From the NCBI GenBank assembly GCA_963847085.1, contig CAWJYO010000011.1:248001-312000 (forward strand): a stretch of 64,000 nucleotides of DNA. The letters are read 5' to 3'. The position numbers were made by a program, and so were the translations under genes. Positions 29,140 to 39,137 of this stretch are shown here, in pieces. This stretch comes from Ilyomonas sp963847085. Lineage in GTDB: Bacteria > Bacteroidota > Bacteroidia > Chitinophagales > Chitinophagaceae. The notes below the pieces were generated by a model that was not told where the DNA came from, searched no databases, and saw only the letters and a program-made list of their open reading frames with translations. Every line of letters begins with the position of its first letter. The first letter of the stretch is position 1.

Positions 29140-32100
29140 TCAATGGTTTTCTTTCTTCAAGGATTGCATGAATTGTAAAGGTGATTTTCCATATTCCTTT
29201 TTAAAAGCTCTTGAAAAATTAGAACTGCTTTGCATTCCAATCTTATCTACAATTTCATTCATGGATATGTCTTCATGAGTCATAATATGAACCGCTTTTT
29301 TAAGCCGGAAGGTTCTGATAAACTCACCTACCGACTGGTCGGATACACTTTTTATTTTTTGGTAAAGCTTTGTACGGCTTATGTGCAGGTGCTTGCATAA
29401 AAATTCCACATCGAGGTCCGGCTCCTGCATATTATTCTCAATCAGCGTTAAAAGCTGCTGAAGAAATTCCTTGTCTTTTTCTGATTGCACGAGTTCGGTG
29501 GCTTCTGATAAATAATCGTTAGTGTACCTGAGCTTCAGCTTTTGGTTTTGCTCAAAAATGTTATGAACTGTTAGTAACAAAAGGTCTATGCTTAACGGCT
29601 TTGCAAAATAAAAATCAGCGCCGGATTCCAAGCCTTCAATTTTGGTATCCAATGCGTCTTTTGCTGATAAAATAAGGAATGGAATATGACTCGTTTCAAA
29701 CCTTTCCTTCATAAGCTTGCAAAGCGTTATTCCGTTGATGGCACCCGGCATCATAATATCGCTGATAATTAAATCCGGCACTTTTTCGATGGCTGTTTCT
29801 ATTGCAGAATTTCCGTCTTTGGCTTCATAAATTTGATAAGAAACCTGTAGGGCTTGTTTTAAAAACAAACGCAATTCTTCATTATCATCTACCAGTAAAA
29901 TACTCTTGCTTTTCTTTGACAGATCTGCATTTGTTTTGTTTTCTTTATGATGATAAGATAACAGCGTTGATGTATCAATAGGTTCTAATTGCAGGTTGAC
30001 TTCTGTATCCAGTTCTTTTTGTTCTGATTCATTATAATTGCCTTCACCACAGGGAATGCCTATAATAATTTCTGTTCCTTTGTATCGCTCACTATAAACA
30101 TAAATATCTCCTTTATGCAGTTGGGTGAGGCTCTTTACGAGCGCAAGACCGACACCCGATCCCAAATGATTTTTGGAAATGCGGTAATACCTGTCAAATA
30201 TCATTGTGATAGACTCGTTAGATATCCCAATTCCTGAATCTGTTACGCAGAAATAGATATATTGCTGAGCCCTGTAACCTTCGTACAATAACCGGAAACT
30301 GTTGTTGTATGAAGGCTTAAATTCCCGAAGATCAAAAAAGGTTTGTAAGGATATCTGCCCGCCAATATTGGTATATTTGAAAGAATTAATTAAAAGATTA
30401 AAGAGGATTTTCTCGAGAATCTGAGTATCAAACCAACATACTGATGTTTGGCTTATAGCGTCACTTATTTTAAATGTAATGTCTTTACCGACAGCGAGAT
30501 TTTGAAATTCCAAAGCTAAACCTTCACAAAACTTATTTACTTCCACTGGCTGCACCTTTAATTTGATAACACTGTCAGTTACTTTTTTAAAATTCATCAA
30601 CTCACTAATGAGATTGGTGAGCCGTTTACCATTTTTAAGCATCAACTGATATGAGCTGTCTGTTTGTGGATCCCGGTTTTGTTTTATCAGGTTTTGTAAC
30701 GGACCGAGTATTAACGTAAGAGGTGTTCGAAATTCATGAGAAATGTTGGAAAAAAACATAAGTTGTTGTTGATACAATTCTTCTTTATGCTTATGTATTT
30801 CCTCTTTCTTTTTTTCGTTAATCTCCCGAACTGCTATCTCCCTTTTCAGGCGATACCATCTTGCCTGATAAAAGTAAATACCTAACAATCCGGATATAGT
30901 TAATAGAAGATAGAGAATTTTGGCTATATCCGATTTCCACCAGGGCGGAGTAATCGTTACAAATATTTGAGCCGAACTCCGGCTCCAGATTCCATCATTG
31001 TTGGTAGCTTCAACAATGAATTGGTATGTTTTATAATCAAGATTGTTATAAGTGGCACTTGGGTTTACTCCATCCGTGTACTTCCAGTTTTTGTCGAAAT
31101 CTATCAATCTATAACGATACCTGCACTTTACCGGATTTGCATAGTGCATGGAAGAAAAAAAGATGACAAAATTGTTGTCTAAGTAACCAAGTGTAAAATG
31201 TTTGGAATCGCCTGTTTTTCGGTTTATTGATATGTCAGCAGGTAGCGAATCTATATCATTTGATTTTTGATTGTTGATGCGTAAACCTGTGATGGCTGGC
31301 TTTGCCAAAATGCTATTTCTTTGAATTTGGGCAGGATAAAAATAATTAAGGCCATTTATGCCTCCGAAATACAACCTACCATCCGCTCCTTTGTAAGAGG
31401 CCGCCACTTTAAAGCTATTGCCCTGCAAACCATCATCCTTTATGTATCTGACCAACTTTTCTGTTACCGGGTTAAAACATTCTAACCCATTTCCTCCCAT
31501 CCAGAGGTTTCCCTCGTTGTCTATTTCAAGGCTCTCGACGTCCTTAAAAATACCATATTCCCCACTGTAAGATTGAATATGGTATGAATTGTTTTTTTGC
31601 AGCAACGTAAGGCGATTTAAGCCGCCGCCAATGGTACCAATCCAGTAAGTGCTGTCGTTTTGCTGACAAATTGGATAGGTGTAGTTTGAGCTTAACGAAT
31701 TGGGATTGGAAGAAGCTTCATATTTGAAGGTTTGAAGGATGTTTCCTTTACTATCAATCATTACACGTTGCAACCCATGCGTACTGGAAATAAACAGTTG
31801 TGGCTTGTTTTTATCAGCAAGAATAAAAAAGCCTTCACCATAATATTTGACATGAAAGTGGCCCTTATCATCTTTCCATATTACACCAGACCGGTTGGTA
31901 TGGTTGCCAAACCATATATTTCCAAAGCAGTCCTTCACCAGAATATCAATTATATACTTTGGAAAAGAATCACATCCTGACGGCTTCCACAATTCTTTCC
32001 TGTCGGGTCTTAAAATTTCAATGCCGATATCGCTCCCTATCCATAAGTTTTTGTCATTGTCCAATGTCAGGGCAGTGATTACGTCGTTTTTTAAGCGTAC

Positions 32101-33291
32101 AGGCGAATTGTATGTATTATAAAAACTAAATACTCCTGTTTTTATATTGAATAAATTCAATCCATTTGCAGTTGTGCCGATCCAAAGATTTTCTCCATCT
32201 TCCAAAACAGATCGTATATGATTGCCGCTTAACGAATTTGAAAGTTCAGGATTATGCTGAAGCGTATAAAAGCGTTTTTGATTAAGGTCGCAATAATTTA
32301 CTCCGCCGCCAAAAGTGCATACCCAAAGGCATTCAGAACGATCAATAAATATTTTGCTGAGTGAGCTTGAGTTTAAGCTGTGTAACGAACTATTAGTATT
32401 TAAAGATTGTATGTAGTTAAGTTTATTATCCAATCTTACCAAAGCATTACCGGCGTTGATCCAATAGTCTGATTTGCCTTGCTGCACAATATTTTTTATA
32501 CCGTTCAGGTTATCGCCACATGTAAATTTATTAGCAATCATCCAATTGTCCTCACCTGTTCCATTCGTTGGTTCTACATTTGTTTTTGCCTGAATTATAT
32601 TCTTGCCATTTGCTATCAACACATTACCAAGGTTATCAAAATAAATCGTTGAAATATTCTCGTCACTCAGCCCTTCTATAGTTATCTTTTTCAGTGTTCT
32701 GTTTTTGTTTGCCTTCCAAACACCTTTGTTGCTTGTTATGTAAATTGACCCCTTAGCATCGGATGCCATATCGTGGAATTCAACATTGTCGGGAAAGGTT
32801 AGATTTTGTTGTCTGATAGTATCATTATCAATCGAATACAAACTAAGCTGACCGTACAGGATGCCGTAGATATCATTTCCGGATGGCTTACAAATCTTTT
32901 GAAAACGGGGACTGCCTTGCCTGCTATCATTTTTATAGCAGATGTATTGTTCCGAGTGTGTATCAAAACTTTCTAAACCATCTTCCGTATTAAGCCAAAT
33001 CATACCTGTTTTATCAGGATAAATACTTGTGATGCGATTACGAAACGCATTTTGTGCAGGTAAGCTGCTGTTGTAAAATTTTTTAATTGAGTAACCATCG
33101 TACCTGTCAAGTCCAAAATAAGTGGCAATCCACATATAACCTTCTTCGTCCTGAGTGATATCATTTGCATCGGTATGTGACAAGCCGGCATCAACAGTGA
33201 GGTACTTAAATATATAAGGACTCGGCTGGCATATAGCACGATTGGCGATAAGTAGTAAGGCAGCAAATAAGAAAAGAAATGAAAGTTTCAA
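29140..33291 (-). CDS. Hybrid two-component system sensor/regulator (HTCS)
   Basis: The 1383-residue protein fuses sensor and response regulator. It has a signal peptide (LFLFAALLLIANRAICQ), about fourteen propeller blades (residues ~25-720), a Y_Y_Y domain (~730-795), a membrane helix near 800, and HisKA with FFSNISHEFRTPL (His near 849). HATPase follows with N-box NLLINSFKYTN (~967), G1 VTDSGIGIS and G2 GSGVGLALV. A receiver comes next (ILLVDDNEELR, phospho-Asp in IISDIMMPG, ~1130-1250), then an AraC-type HTH (~1265-1383, HISRTKLYQKIKSVSDQSVG). All phosphotransfer residues are present. It would sense oligosaccharide in the periplasm and activate the neighbouring PUL. It lies between two SusC operons and could control either. 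Confidence 0.95.
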   Translation of the reverse strand: MKLSFLFLFAALLLIANRAICQPSPYIFKYLTVDAGLSHTDANDITQDEEGYMWIATYFGLDRYDGYSIKKFYNSSLPAQNAFRNRITSIYPDKTGMIWLNTEDGLESFDTHSEQYICYKNDSRQGSPRFQKICKPSGNDIYGILYGQLSLYSIDNDTIRQQNLTFPDNVEFHDMASDAKGSIYITSNKGVWKANKNRTLKKITIEGLSDENISTIYFDNLGNVLIANGKNIIQAKTNVEPTNGTGEDNWMIANKFTCGDNLNGIKNIVQQGKSDYWINAGNALVRLDNKLNYIQSLNTNSSLHSLNSSSLSKIFIDRSECLWVCTFGGGVNYCDLNQKRFYTLQHNPELSNSLSGNHIRSVLEDGENLWIGTTANGLNLFNIKTGVFSFYNTYNSPVRLKNDVITALTLDNDKNLWIGSDIGIEILRPDRKELWKPSGCDSFPKYIIDILVKDCFGNIWFGNHTNRSGVIWKDDKGHFHVKYYGEGFFILADKNKPQLFISSTHGLQRVMIDSKGNILQTFKYEASSNPNSLSSNYTYPICQQNDSTYWIGTIGGGLNRLTLLQKNNSYHIQSYSGEYGIFKDVESLEIDNEGNLWMGGNGLECFNPVTEKLVRYIKDDGLQGNSFKVAASYKGADGRLYFGGINGLNYFYPAQIQRNSILAKPAITGLRINNQKSNDIDSLPADISINRKTGDSKHFTLGYLDNNFVIFFSSMHYANPVKCRYRYRLIDFDKNWKYTDGVNPSATYNNLDYKTYQFIVEATNNDGIWSRSSAQIFVTITPPWWKSDIAKILYLLLTISGLLGIYFYQARWYRLKREIAVREINEKKKEEIHKHKEELYQQQLMFFSNISHEFRTPLTLILGPLQNLIKQNRDPQTDSSYQLMLKNGKRLTNLISELMNFKKVTDSVIKLKVQPVEVNKFCEGLALEFQNLAVGKDITFKISDAISQTSVCWFDTQILEKILFNLLINSFKYTNIGGQISLQTFFDLREFKPSYNNSFRLLYEGYRAQQYIYFCVTDSGIGISNESITMIFDRYYRISKNHLGSGVGLALVKSLTQLHKGDIYVYSERYKGTEIIIGIPCGEGNYNESEQKELDTEVNLQLEPIDTSTLLSYHHKENKTNADLSKKSKSILLVDDNEELRLFLKQALQVSYQIYEAKDGNSAIETAIEKVPDLIISDIMMPGAINGITLCKLMKERFETSHIPFLILSAKDALDTKIEGLESGADFYFAKPLSIDLLLLTVHNIFEQNQKLKLRYTNDYLSEATELVQSEKDKEFLQQLLTLIENNMQEPDLDVEFLCKHLHISRTKLYQKIKSVSDQSVGEFIRTFRLKKAVHIMTHEDISMNEIVDKIGMQSSSNFSRAFKKEYGKSPLQFMQSLKKENH

Positions 33292-33630
33292 GCAATTTTC
33301 TTTTTAAATAAATTGGAGGCTCTCGATTCCCGGTAATAATGACAAGGTAAATAAGGCAAAAACAAACCTGCGCTCTAAACGACGAAAATATCTGTTTGAA
33401 AAATAAAAATAGCAAAAAACTTAAGAATTCAAACCCTTACTTACTACATCCGCAATTACACAACAGGCATCTGCAATTTTCGAATTGGGTTGTAATTGTA
33501 GCTGCTTTTATTCTCTTTACAAAGCTTTTCTGCAGAGTTTGTTTTTGCAGGAAATATAAAGGAACAAGCAGACAAATGTATTACAGGTAAAAAATCATGT
33601 ACAATTTGACTACTGCGGAAATTAATTTAA

Positions 33631-33661
33631 TCTGAGATTTGTCAAATAAATTTTAGATTTG
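33631..33661 (+). promoter_or_regulatory. Bacteroidota promoter TCTG-N19-TAGATTTG
   Basis: The -7 element TAGATTTG (33654-33661) matches TAnnTTTG exactly. The -33 element TCTG (33631-33634) differs from TTTG by one base and has the canonical 19-bp spacing. Transcription would begin near 33668, about 300 bp before the SusC start. Confidence 0.5.
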
Positions 33662-33695
33662 GGCATTCATAAACGGTAAGAATAAAGAGAAAGTA

Positions 33696-33729
33696 AGATT
33701 GCTTGCGGATGTACCCGCAAAATCTTTTT
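33696..33729 (+). terminator. Intrinsic terminator or attenuator in the SusC leader
   Basis: The stem pairs AGATT with AATCT and TTGCGG with CCGCAA, with a two-base bulge and a 6-nt loop, followed directly by TTTT. No plus-strand gene lies upstream. It would end a transcript of about 60 nt starting at the promoter just before it. Confidence 0.5.
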
Positions 33730-33964
33730 GAATCGATTAAAAACGATAGTTCTTTATTTTCTTACATAATTGTCTGTGCCAGTTTTAATGCTAACTGTAT
33801 TCATTAACTCCAAAAACAAAAATCACATGAAAGAAATGTACTGCAGAATCTGCCAAACCTAACGTATCGTCTAAAGAACTAAAATGTAATTTTCTAACTG
33901 TTGAACTTAAAGTAATCTATTGGTTACTTCATCTAACCATTTCTAATAATAATACCAAGCCAAT

Positions 33965-36900
33965 ATGAAGAATATTTTTATACTGCTATTTGTATCGCTT
34001 TTTATTTCTTCAGCCCTATTTGCGCAATCAGTTACTGTTAAAGGAAGAATAACTAACGAAAAAGCGGAGCCCGTTCCGCACATTAGTATTCTTATAAAAG
34101 GTACCCATAACGGATCAACAACCGACGAAAACGGGGATTTCTTAATCAAAGTTCCCAACAGCAACTCGGTGCTCCAATTTTCTGCCATCGGCTACGAGTC
34201 GCAGGAAGTAACAGTGGGCAATCAATCTACCATAAATGTTACGCTAAAAGCAGGCGAAGCCAATAAGTTGAATGAAGTAGTGGTGGTGGGTTATGGAGCC
34301 CAGAGAAAAGTAACGGTAACAGGCGCTGTATCTACTGTAAAAGGTACAGAACTGGAAAAAACACCAACTGTAAATTTATCAAATTCACTGGTAGGCCGCT
34401 TACCTGGTATCAGTGCTGTGCAGTCCTCCGGCGAGCCTGGATATGATGGCTCTAACATACGCATACGCGGCACCAATACCTTTGGCAACACATCGGCGCT
34501 GATAGTAGTGGATGGCGTGCCTGATGTTGCCGGCGGCCTTGAGCGCCTTAACCCGGCAGATATAGAAAGCATGTCCGTATTAAAAGATGCTTCTTCGGCT
34601 ATCTATGGAGCAAGAGCCGCCAACGGAGTTATCCTTGTAACTACCAAACGCGGTAAATCTGGTAAACCACAATTATCTTACAATTTCAATCATGGATGGG
34701 CGCAACCCACACGTGTTCCTAAAATGGCAAACGCAGTGGAATACACCCAGATGAATAATGAAACCACCATATTTGATGGTGTGCCACCTGCCGAATGGGC
34801 GGCTGCTGAAGCTGCTTTTAATGCAACCGGAAGTTATACCACCCAGGGCGGCAACGTTGTACGTGCCCCTTTTCAACCGGCCGATGTAGAGCTATATAAG
34901 AATGGCAAAGATCCATGGGGTCATCCCAATACAGACTGGTTTAAGACAACTTTAAAAACATGGTCGCCACAGGAACAGCATTCTTTACAATTGCGTGGTG
35001 GTTCTGAGAATGTAAAGTACCTCGCTTCTTTAGGCTATGAAAACCAGGATGGCTATTATAAAAATTCTGCAACTGGTTATAAGCAATACGATATGCGCAT
35101 CAATTTAGATGCTAATGTAAATAAGTACATCAGAACAAGCATAGATTTAGTAGCCCGTGAGGAGTATCGCCATTTTCCTACCGAAAGTGCTGGCTCCATA
35201 TTCAGAATGTTGCAGCGCGGACGACCTACAGATCCTGAAGTATGGCCCAATGGATTGCCCGGTCCAGACATTGAAAATGGACAAAATCCGATTGTAATTA
35301 CCACTAGTCAAACCGGTTATGATAATGATAAAAGAGATTACTTTCAGGTAAACGGAAGAGTTGAGTTTTTGATACCGGGCGTAGAAGGGTTGAAAGTAAC
35401 AGGAACCGCTACCGTTGATAAAGAAATTCAGCGTACCAAAGATTGGCAAACACCATGGTATCTCTATTTCTGGGATCACAGCACTTATGAAGCCGATGGT
35501 AAAACGCCTGTTCTTACCAGGAATCTGCGTTCCACATTTACAAGTCCACAGCTTTCACAAGCAGATTATAATTACCTGAATCTTTTAACCTCTGCTTTTA
35601 TCAACTATGATAAAAAAATCGGACCTCATACCATTGCGTTGATGGCTGCTGTAACCAAAGAAACAGATCAGGAAGATGACTTTAATGCTTATCGTACTAA
35701 TTTTATTTCTCCTGCTCTATCCCAGTTGTTTGCCGGTGGTACATTAGGTCAACAAGTTGGTGGCTCCGGTTATAACCGCGCAAGGTTAAGCTACTTTGGA
35801 AGAGCAGCATACAATTACAAAGAAAAATATCTTGCTGAATTTTTATGGCGCGATGATGGTTCTTACTTGTTTCCAAAAGGACATCAGTTTGGATTTTTCC
35901 CTGGTATCCTTGCGGGATGGCGTATTTCCGAAGAAGGATTTTTTAAGAATAACATCAAGTTCATCAATTCTTTAAAATTACGTGCTTCCTATGGCAAATT
36001 AGGAAACGACCAGGTGTATTACAATGGTCAACTGAAAGAATACCAGTTTTTGTCAACTTACGGATTTAGCAATTATACCATTAACCAATCAGCTTTCAAA
36101 ACTTTATACGAACAAGTAGTTCCAAATCCCGACTTTACATGGGAAGTAGCCAAGAATACTGATATAGGTATCGAAGGTAGCTTGCTGCATAACAGTATCA
36201 ATTTCGAGTTTGATTATTTCTATAACAAACGTGATCATATCCTGTGGCAAAAGTCAGGTTCTACACCACAAACTTCAGGTATTGCCAACCTGCTGCCTCC
36301 TACAAATATTGGCAAGTCTGAAAATAAAGGATACGACTTCTCAGTAGGTTATACTACCGGTGCACGTGATTTCAGATTTTCAGTGAATGTAAACGGTGGC
36401 TATGCAAAAAACAAAATTCTGTTCCAGGATGAGCCACCCGGAGCACCGAAATGGCAATTGGCCACAGGGCATCCGTTCAGCAGTGGCGGTGGCGGCGCAT
36501 TTCTTCCTTATGAATACGATGGCGTTTTTAAGGATCAGGCAGATATTGACAAAAACAAACTTGACTACTCAGGCGTTACTCCTGCCCTTAAACCTGGTGA
36601 TATGAAATTTAAAGACATCAATAATGATGGCAAAATAAACGGTGATGACCGTATAAGACTGGACAAAACCAGTGAGCCTACTTTTACTGGTGGTGTGAAT
36701 TTGAATTTTGCTTATAAAGCTTTCGATTTGAGTATCCTGTTTCAGGGTGCGACTGGTGGCTTGCTTTATATCGGAACAGAATCCGGTGATATAGGTAATT
36801 ATCTTCAATATAGTTATGATCACCAGTGGACAATTGATCATCCAAGTAGTGTAGATCCCCGTATCGCAAACAGAGGCAATACTTATTATACAGGTAACAA

Positions 36901-37138
36901 TACATACTTTTTAAGAAGCAGTGATTATCTGCGTTTAAAGAATATAGAACTAGGATATAATATGCCTGAAAAGTTTGGAGTGAAAGCTGGTGTACATGGA
37001 CTCCGTGTTTATGTAAACGCGCTTAACCTTGCCACCTGGGATAAGATGAAGATATATGATCCTGAGTCCACAGCTGGCGATGGTCATTATTATCCTCAGT
37101 CAAGAATTTTAAATGCCGGTGTTAGAGTAACATTTTAA
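33965..37138 (+). CDS. SusC/RagA-family TonB-linked outer membrane protein
   Basis: The 1057-residue product has a signal peptide (FILLFVSLFISSALFAQ), a carboxypeptidase-D-like domain (VKGRITNEKAEPVPHISILI), the SusC signature VVVVGYGAQRKVTVTGAV, a plug (IRIRGTNTFGNTSALIVVDG, ADIESMSVLKDASSAIYGAR) and a barrel ending ILNAGVRVTF. It should import oligosaccharides with the SusD protein encoded 9 bp downstream. The leader contains a promoter-plus-terminator module. The downstream LacZ-type enzyme suggests a galactoside substrate, which is inference. Confidence 0.95.
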   Translation: MKNIFILLFVSLFISSALFAQSVTVKGRITNEKAEPVPHISILIKGTHNGSTTDENGDFLIKVPNSNSVLQFSAIGYESQEVTVGNQSTINVTLKAGEANKLNEVVVVGYGAQRKVTVTGAVSTVKGTELEKTPTVNLSNSLVGRLPGISAVQSSGEPGYDGSNIRIRGTNTFGNTSALIVVDGVPDVAGGLERLNPADIESMSVLKDASSAIYGARAANGVILVTTKRGKSGKPQLSYNFNHGWAQPTRVPKMANAVEYTQMNNETTIFDGVPPAEWAAAEAAFNATGSYTTQGGNVVRAPFQPADVELYKNGKDPWGHPNTDWFKTTLKTWSPQEQHSLQLRGGSENVKYLASLGYENQDGYYKNSATGYKQYDMRINLDANVNKYIRTSIDLVAREEYRHFPTESAGSIFRMLQRGRPTDPEVWPNGLPGPDIENGQNPIVITTSQTGYDNDKRDYFQVNGRVEFLIPGVEGLKVTGTATVDKEIQRTKDWQTPWYLYFWDHSTYEADGKTPVLTRNLRSTFTSPQLSQADYNYLNLLTSAFINYDKKIGPHTIALMAAVTKETDQEDDFNAYRTNFISPALSQLFAGGTLGQQVGGSGYNRARLSYFGRAAYNYKEKYLAEFLWRDDGSYLFPKGHQFGFFPGILAGWRISEEGFFKNNIKFINSLKLRASYGKLGNDQVYYNGQLKEYQFLSTYGFSNYTINQSAFKTLYEQVVPNPDFTWEVAKNTDIGIEGSLLHNSINFEFDYFYNKRDHILWQKSGSTPQTSGIANLLPPTNIGKSENKGYDFSVGYTTGARDFRFSVNVNGGYAKNKILFQDEPPGAPKWQLATGHPFSSGGGGAFLPYEYDGVFKDQADIDKNKLDYSGVTPALKPGDMKFKDINNDGKINGDDRIRLDKTSEPTFTGGVNLNFAYKAFDLSILFQGATGGLLYIGTESGDIGNYLQYSYDHQWTIDHPSSVDPRIANRGNTYYTGNNTYFLRSSDYLRLKNIELGYNMPEKFGVKAGVHGLRVYVNALNLATWDKMKIYDPESTAGDGHYYPQSRILNAGVRVTF

Positions 37139-37147
37139 AAAGGTACA

Positions 37148-39034
37148 ATGAAAAAGATAACAATCAATAAACTATTTGCTTTTGCCATCCTTTTGTTTTT
37201 GATAGGTTCATGTAAAAAGGATTTTCTAAATACAACGCCACTAACATCAATTTCCTCTGCCGTTACATGGACTGATGGCGGCCTATCCGAAGCCTTTGTA
37301 ACCAACATATACAATGGTTTGGGCAACGGCGGATGGGATGAGCAGCAACTGGCTTCTTTAAGCGATGAAGCCGTTTTTGTACACCCTGGCAGAGGGATAA
37401 ACACCATCAATGAAGGTACATTGTCTCCATCTAATCTCGGATGGGTTGACAACACTTACGAATGGGGCAACATGTACAATTATATCCGCCCCTGTAATCT
37501 TGCTTTGGAAAATTTACAAACAGCTACCTTTAGCGATACAGCTTTAAACAAAAGACTTCAGGGAGAAGCCCATTTTTTAAGAGGCTACTATTACCAGCAA
37601 TTACTTCGTTATTATGGAGGCGTTCCGTTAGTGAACCATTCGTATGGTTTAAATCAGGACTACTCTGTAACGCGAAATACGTATGAAGAATGTGTAAACT
37701 TCATCGTTAACGATTGCGATAGTGCAGCCTTATTACTTGCTGGAAGAACACTCGCATCCGGCAGAGCTACCCAATTGTCTGCTCTGGCTTTAAAATCAAG
37801 AGTCTTACTTTACGCAGCTTCTGACTTACATGACATTCCAACAGCTAAAACAAAGTCTGCTACTATAGGTGGATTTGCCAATCCTGAATTGCTGGGTTAC
37901 GTAAGTGGCGATCGCAATGCCAGGTGGATGGCAGCACAGGCAGCAGCAAAAGCAGTATTGGATTTAGGAAGCGGCTATATGCTTAATTTGACTGCACCGC
38001 TGTCACAAGCTGCTGGTACGCAGGCTTATATGTCTATCGCTATGGGCGGCGCCAGTAAAGCGCCTGGCGTGGATGCCTCTGCCTCCAGCGAATTGTTATT
38101 CATGCGACAGTTCTCTTCGGACGTTTATACAGGCGGCCCTGGTACGGATGGTACTTCTGTAGGACTGGACAACGGACCTAACGGTTATCATAACTGGGCT
38201 GGCAATGTACCCATCCAGGAATTAGTGGATGATTATGAAATGATGGACGGAACCAAGTTTGACTGGACAAATGCAGCTGAAGCAGCAGCACCTTATAAAA
38301 ACAGAGACCCCCGCTTTTATGCAACCATTTTGTATGATGGTGCGACATGGAAGCCAAGAGATAAAATCTCCGGCAACGTTGACCCGGTAAATCAAATTCA
38401 ATCCGGATCGTATGAAACAACTCCGGGTGGTAGCCTGTTAGCTGGTTTGGATACCCGGCAAAGTACCATCGAAAACTGGAATGCTTCCTGGTCAGGTTAT
38501 TACATGCGTAAATTTATAGACCCAGATCCAAATGTGGTAGATAATAACACACGCCAATACATACCTTATCCGTTCTTCCGCTATACAGAGGCCGTGCTTA
38601 ATTATGTGGAAGCCTCTATCGAATTAGGACAGGAAGGCGAAGCAACAACATGGTTAAACAAAATCAGGTTTCGTGCAGGCATGCCTGCTATTACCCTCAG
38701 TGGGGATGCGCTGAAACAGGAATATCGAAATGAAAGAAGAGTGGAAATGGCATTTGAGGAGCAAAGATATCACGATGCAAGAAGATGGATGATTGCAGAT
38801 CAAACATTAGGAAGAAAGCTGGAATTTATTAATGTTACAGGCATCCTGAAGTCCGGTGCAGCTGCTCCCGTTCCTTACCACCATGATGAGACCGCCTACA
38901 AATACAACTATGTAACTTTCACAGATAATTCTCTTGAAAACAGAACATGGATTGATAAGATGTATTTCAGACCCATTAGCAGAGATGAAATTAACAGGAA
39001 TAGTAAGCTTGTTCAAAATCCAGGATACCAATAG
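37148..39034 (+). CDS. SusD/RagB-family lipoprotein
   Basis: The 628-residue product has a lipoprotein signal (AFAILLFLIGSCKKDFLNTT). SusD blocks include GEAHFLRGYYYQQLLRYYGG, LSALALKSRVLLYAASD and the C-terminal YRNERRVEMAFEEQRYHDAR, ending NRNSKLVQNPGYQ. It is the surface glycan-binding partner of the SusC encoded 9 bp upstream. A perfect 17-bp hairpin starts 32 bp after its stop. Confidence 0.95.
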   Translation: MKKITINKLFAFAILLFLIGSCKKDFLNTTPLTSISSAVTWTDGGLSEAFVTNIYNGLGNGGWDEQQLASLSDEAVFVHPGRGINTINEGTLSPSNLGWVDNTYEWGNMYNYIRPCNLALENLQTATFSDTALNKRLQGEAHFLRGYYYQQLLRYYGGVPLVNHSYGLNQDYSVTRNTYEECVNFIVNDCDSAALLLAGRTLASGRATQLSALALKSRVLLYAASDLHDIPTAKTKSATIGGFANPELLGYVSGDRNARWMAAQAAAKAVLDLGSGYMLNLTAPLSQAAGTQAYMSIAMGGASKAPGVDASASSELLFMRQFSSDVYTGGPGTDGTSVGLDNGPNGYHNWAGNVPIQELVDDYEMMDGTKFDWTNAAEAAAPYKNRDPRFYATILYDGATWKPRDKISGNVDPVNQIQSGSYETTPGGSLLAGLDTRQSTIENWNASWSGYYMRKFIDPDPNVVDNNTRQYIPYPFFRYTEAVLNYVEASIELGQEGEATTWLNKIRFRAGMPAITLSGDALKQEYRNERRVEMAFEEQRYHDARRWMIADQTLGRKLEFINVTGILKSGAAAPVPYHHDETAYKYNYVTFTDNSLENRTWIDKMYFRPISRDEINRNSKLVQNPGYQ

Positions 39035-39066
39035 CGTTATCTGATCTTTGTTTTTGCACTAATTTC

Positions 39067-39102
39067 TAAAATCAATGCCGGTAGTTACCGGCATTGATTT
39101 TA
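39067..39102. terminator. Perfect 17-bp hairpin after SusD
   Basis: Arms 39067-39083 and 39086-39102 (starting TAAAATCAATGCCGGTA) are exact complements around a 2-nt gap. AT-rich ends on both sides allow bidirectional termination. An in-frame ATG of the next gene at 39075 lies inside the stem, one reason to reject it as the start. Confidence 0.7.
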
Positions 39103-39137
39103 AGTTTATATATCTTTCCATTCTAATTATCTTTCTC

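Larger units (their letters stand above)
33292..33964. other. 673-bp intergenic region between HTCS and SusC
   Basis: Divergent promoters are expected here. It carries two copies of the 11-mer word (33356-33366, minus orientation, and 33538-33548, plus), a promoter-like pair at 33631-33661, a hairpin with T-run at 33696-33729 and a weaker hairpin near 33730-33752. No protein-coding gene is supported. Confidence 0.6.

Noticed and set aside
34291..34572. Antisense reading frames inside SusC, SusD and other genes
   Set aside because: They follow the codon periodicity of the real gene on the other strand and encode no recognisable domain.
39075..39137. N-terminal extension of the VCBS gene from ATG 39075
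   Set aside because: The ATG lies within a perfect 17-bp terminator stem, and the extended N-terminus does not give a sensible lipoprotein signal at its start.
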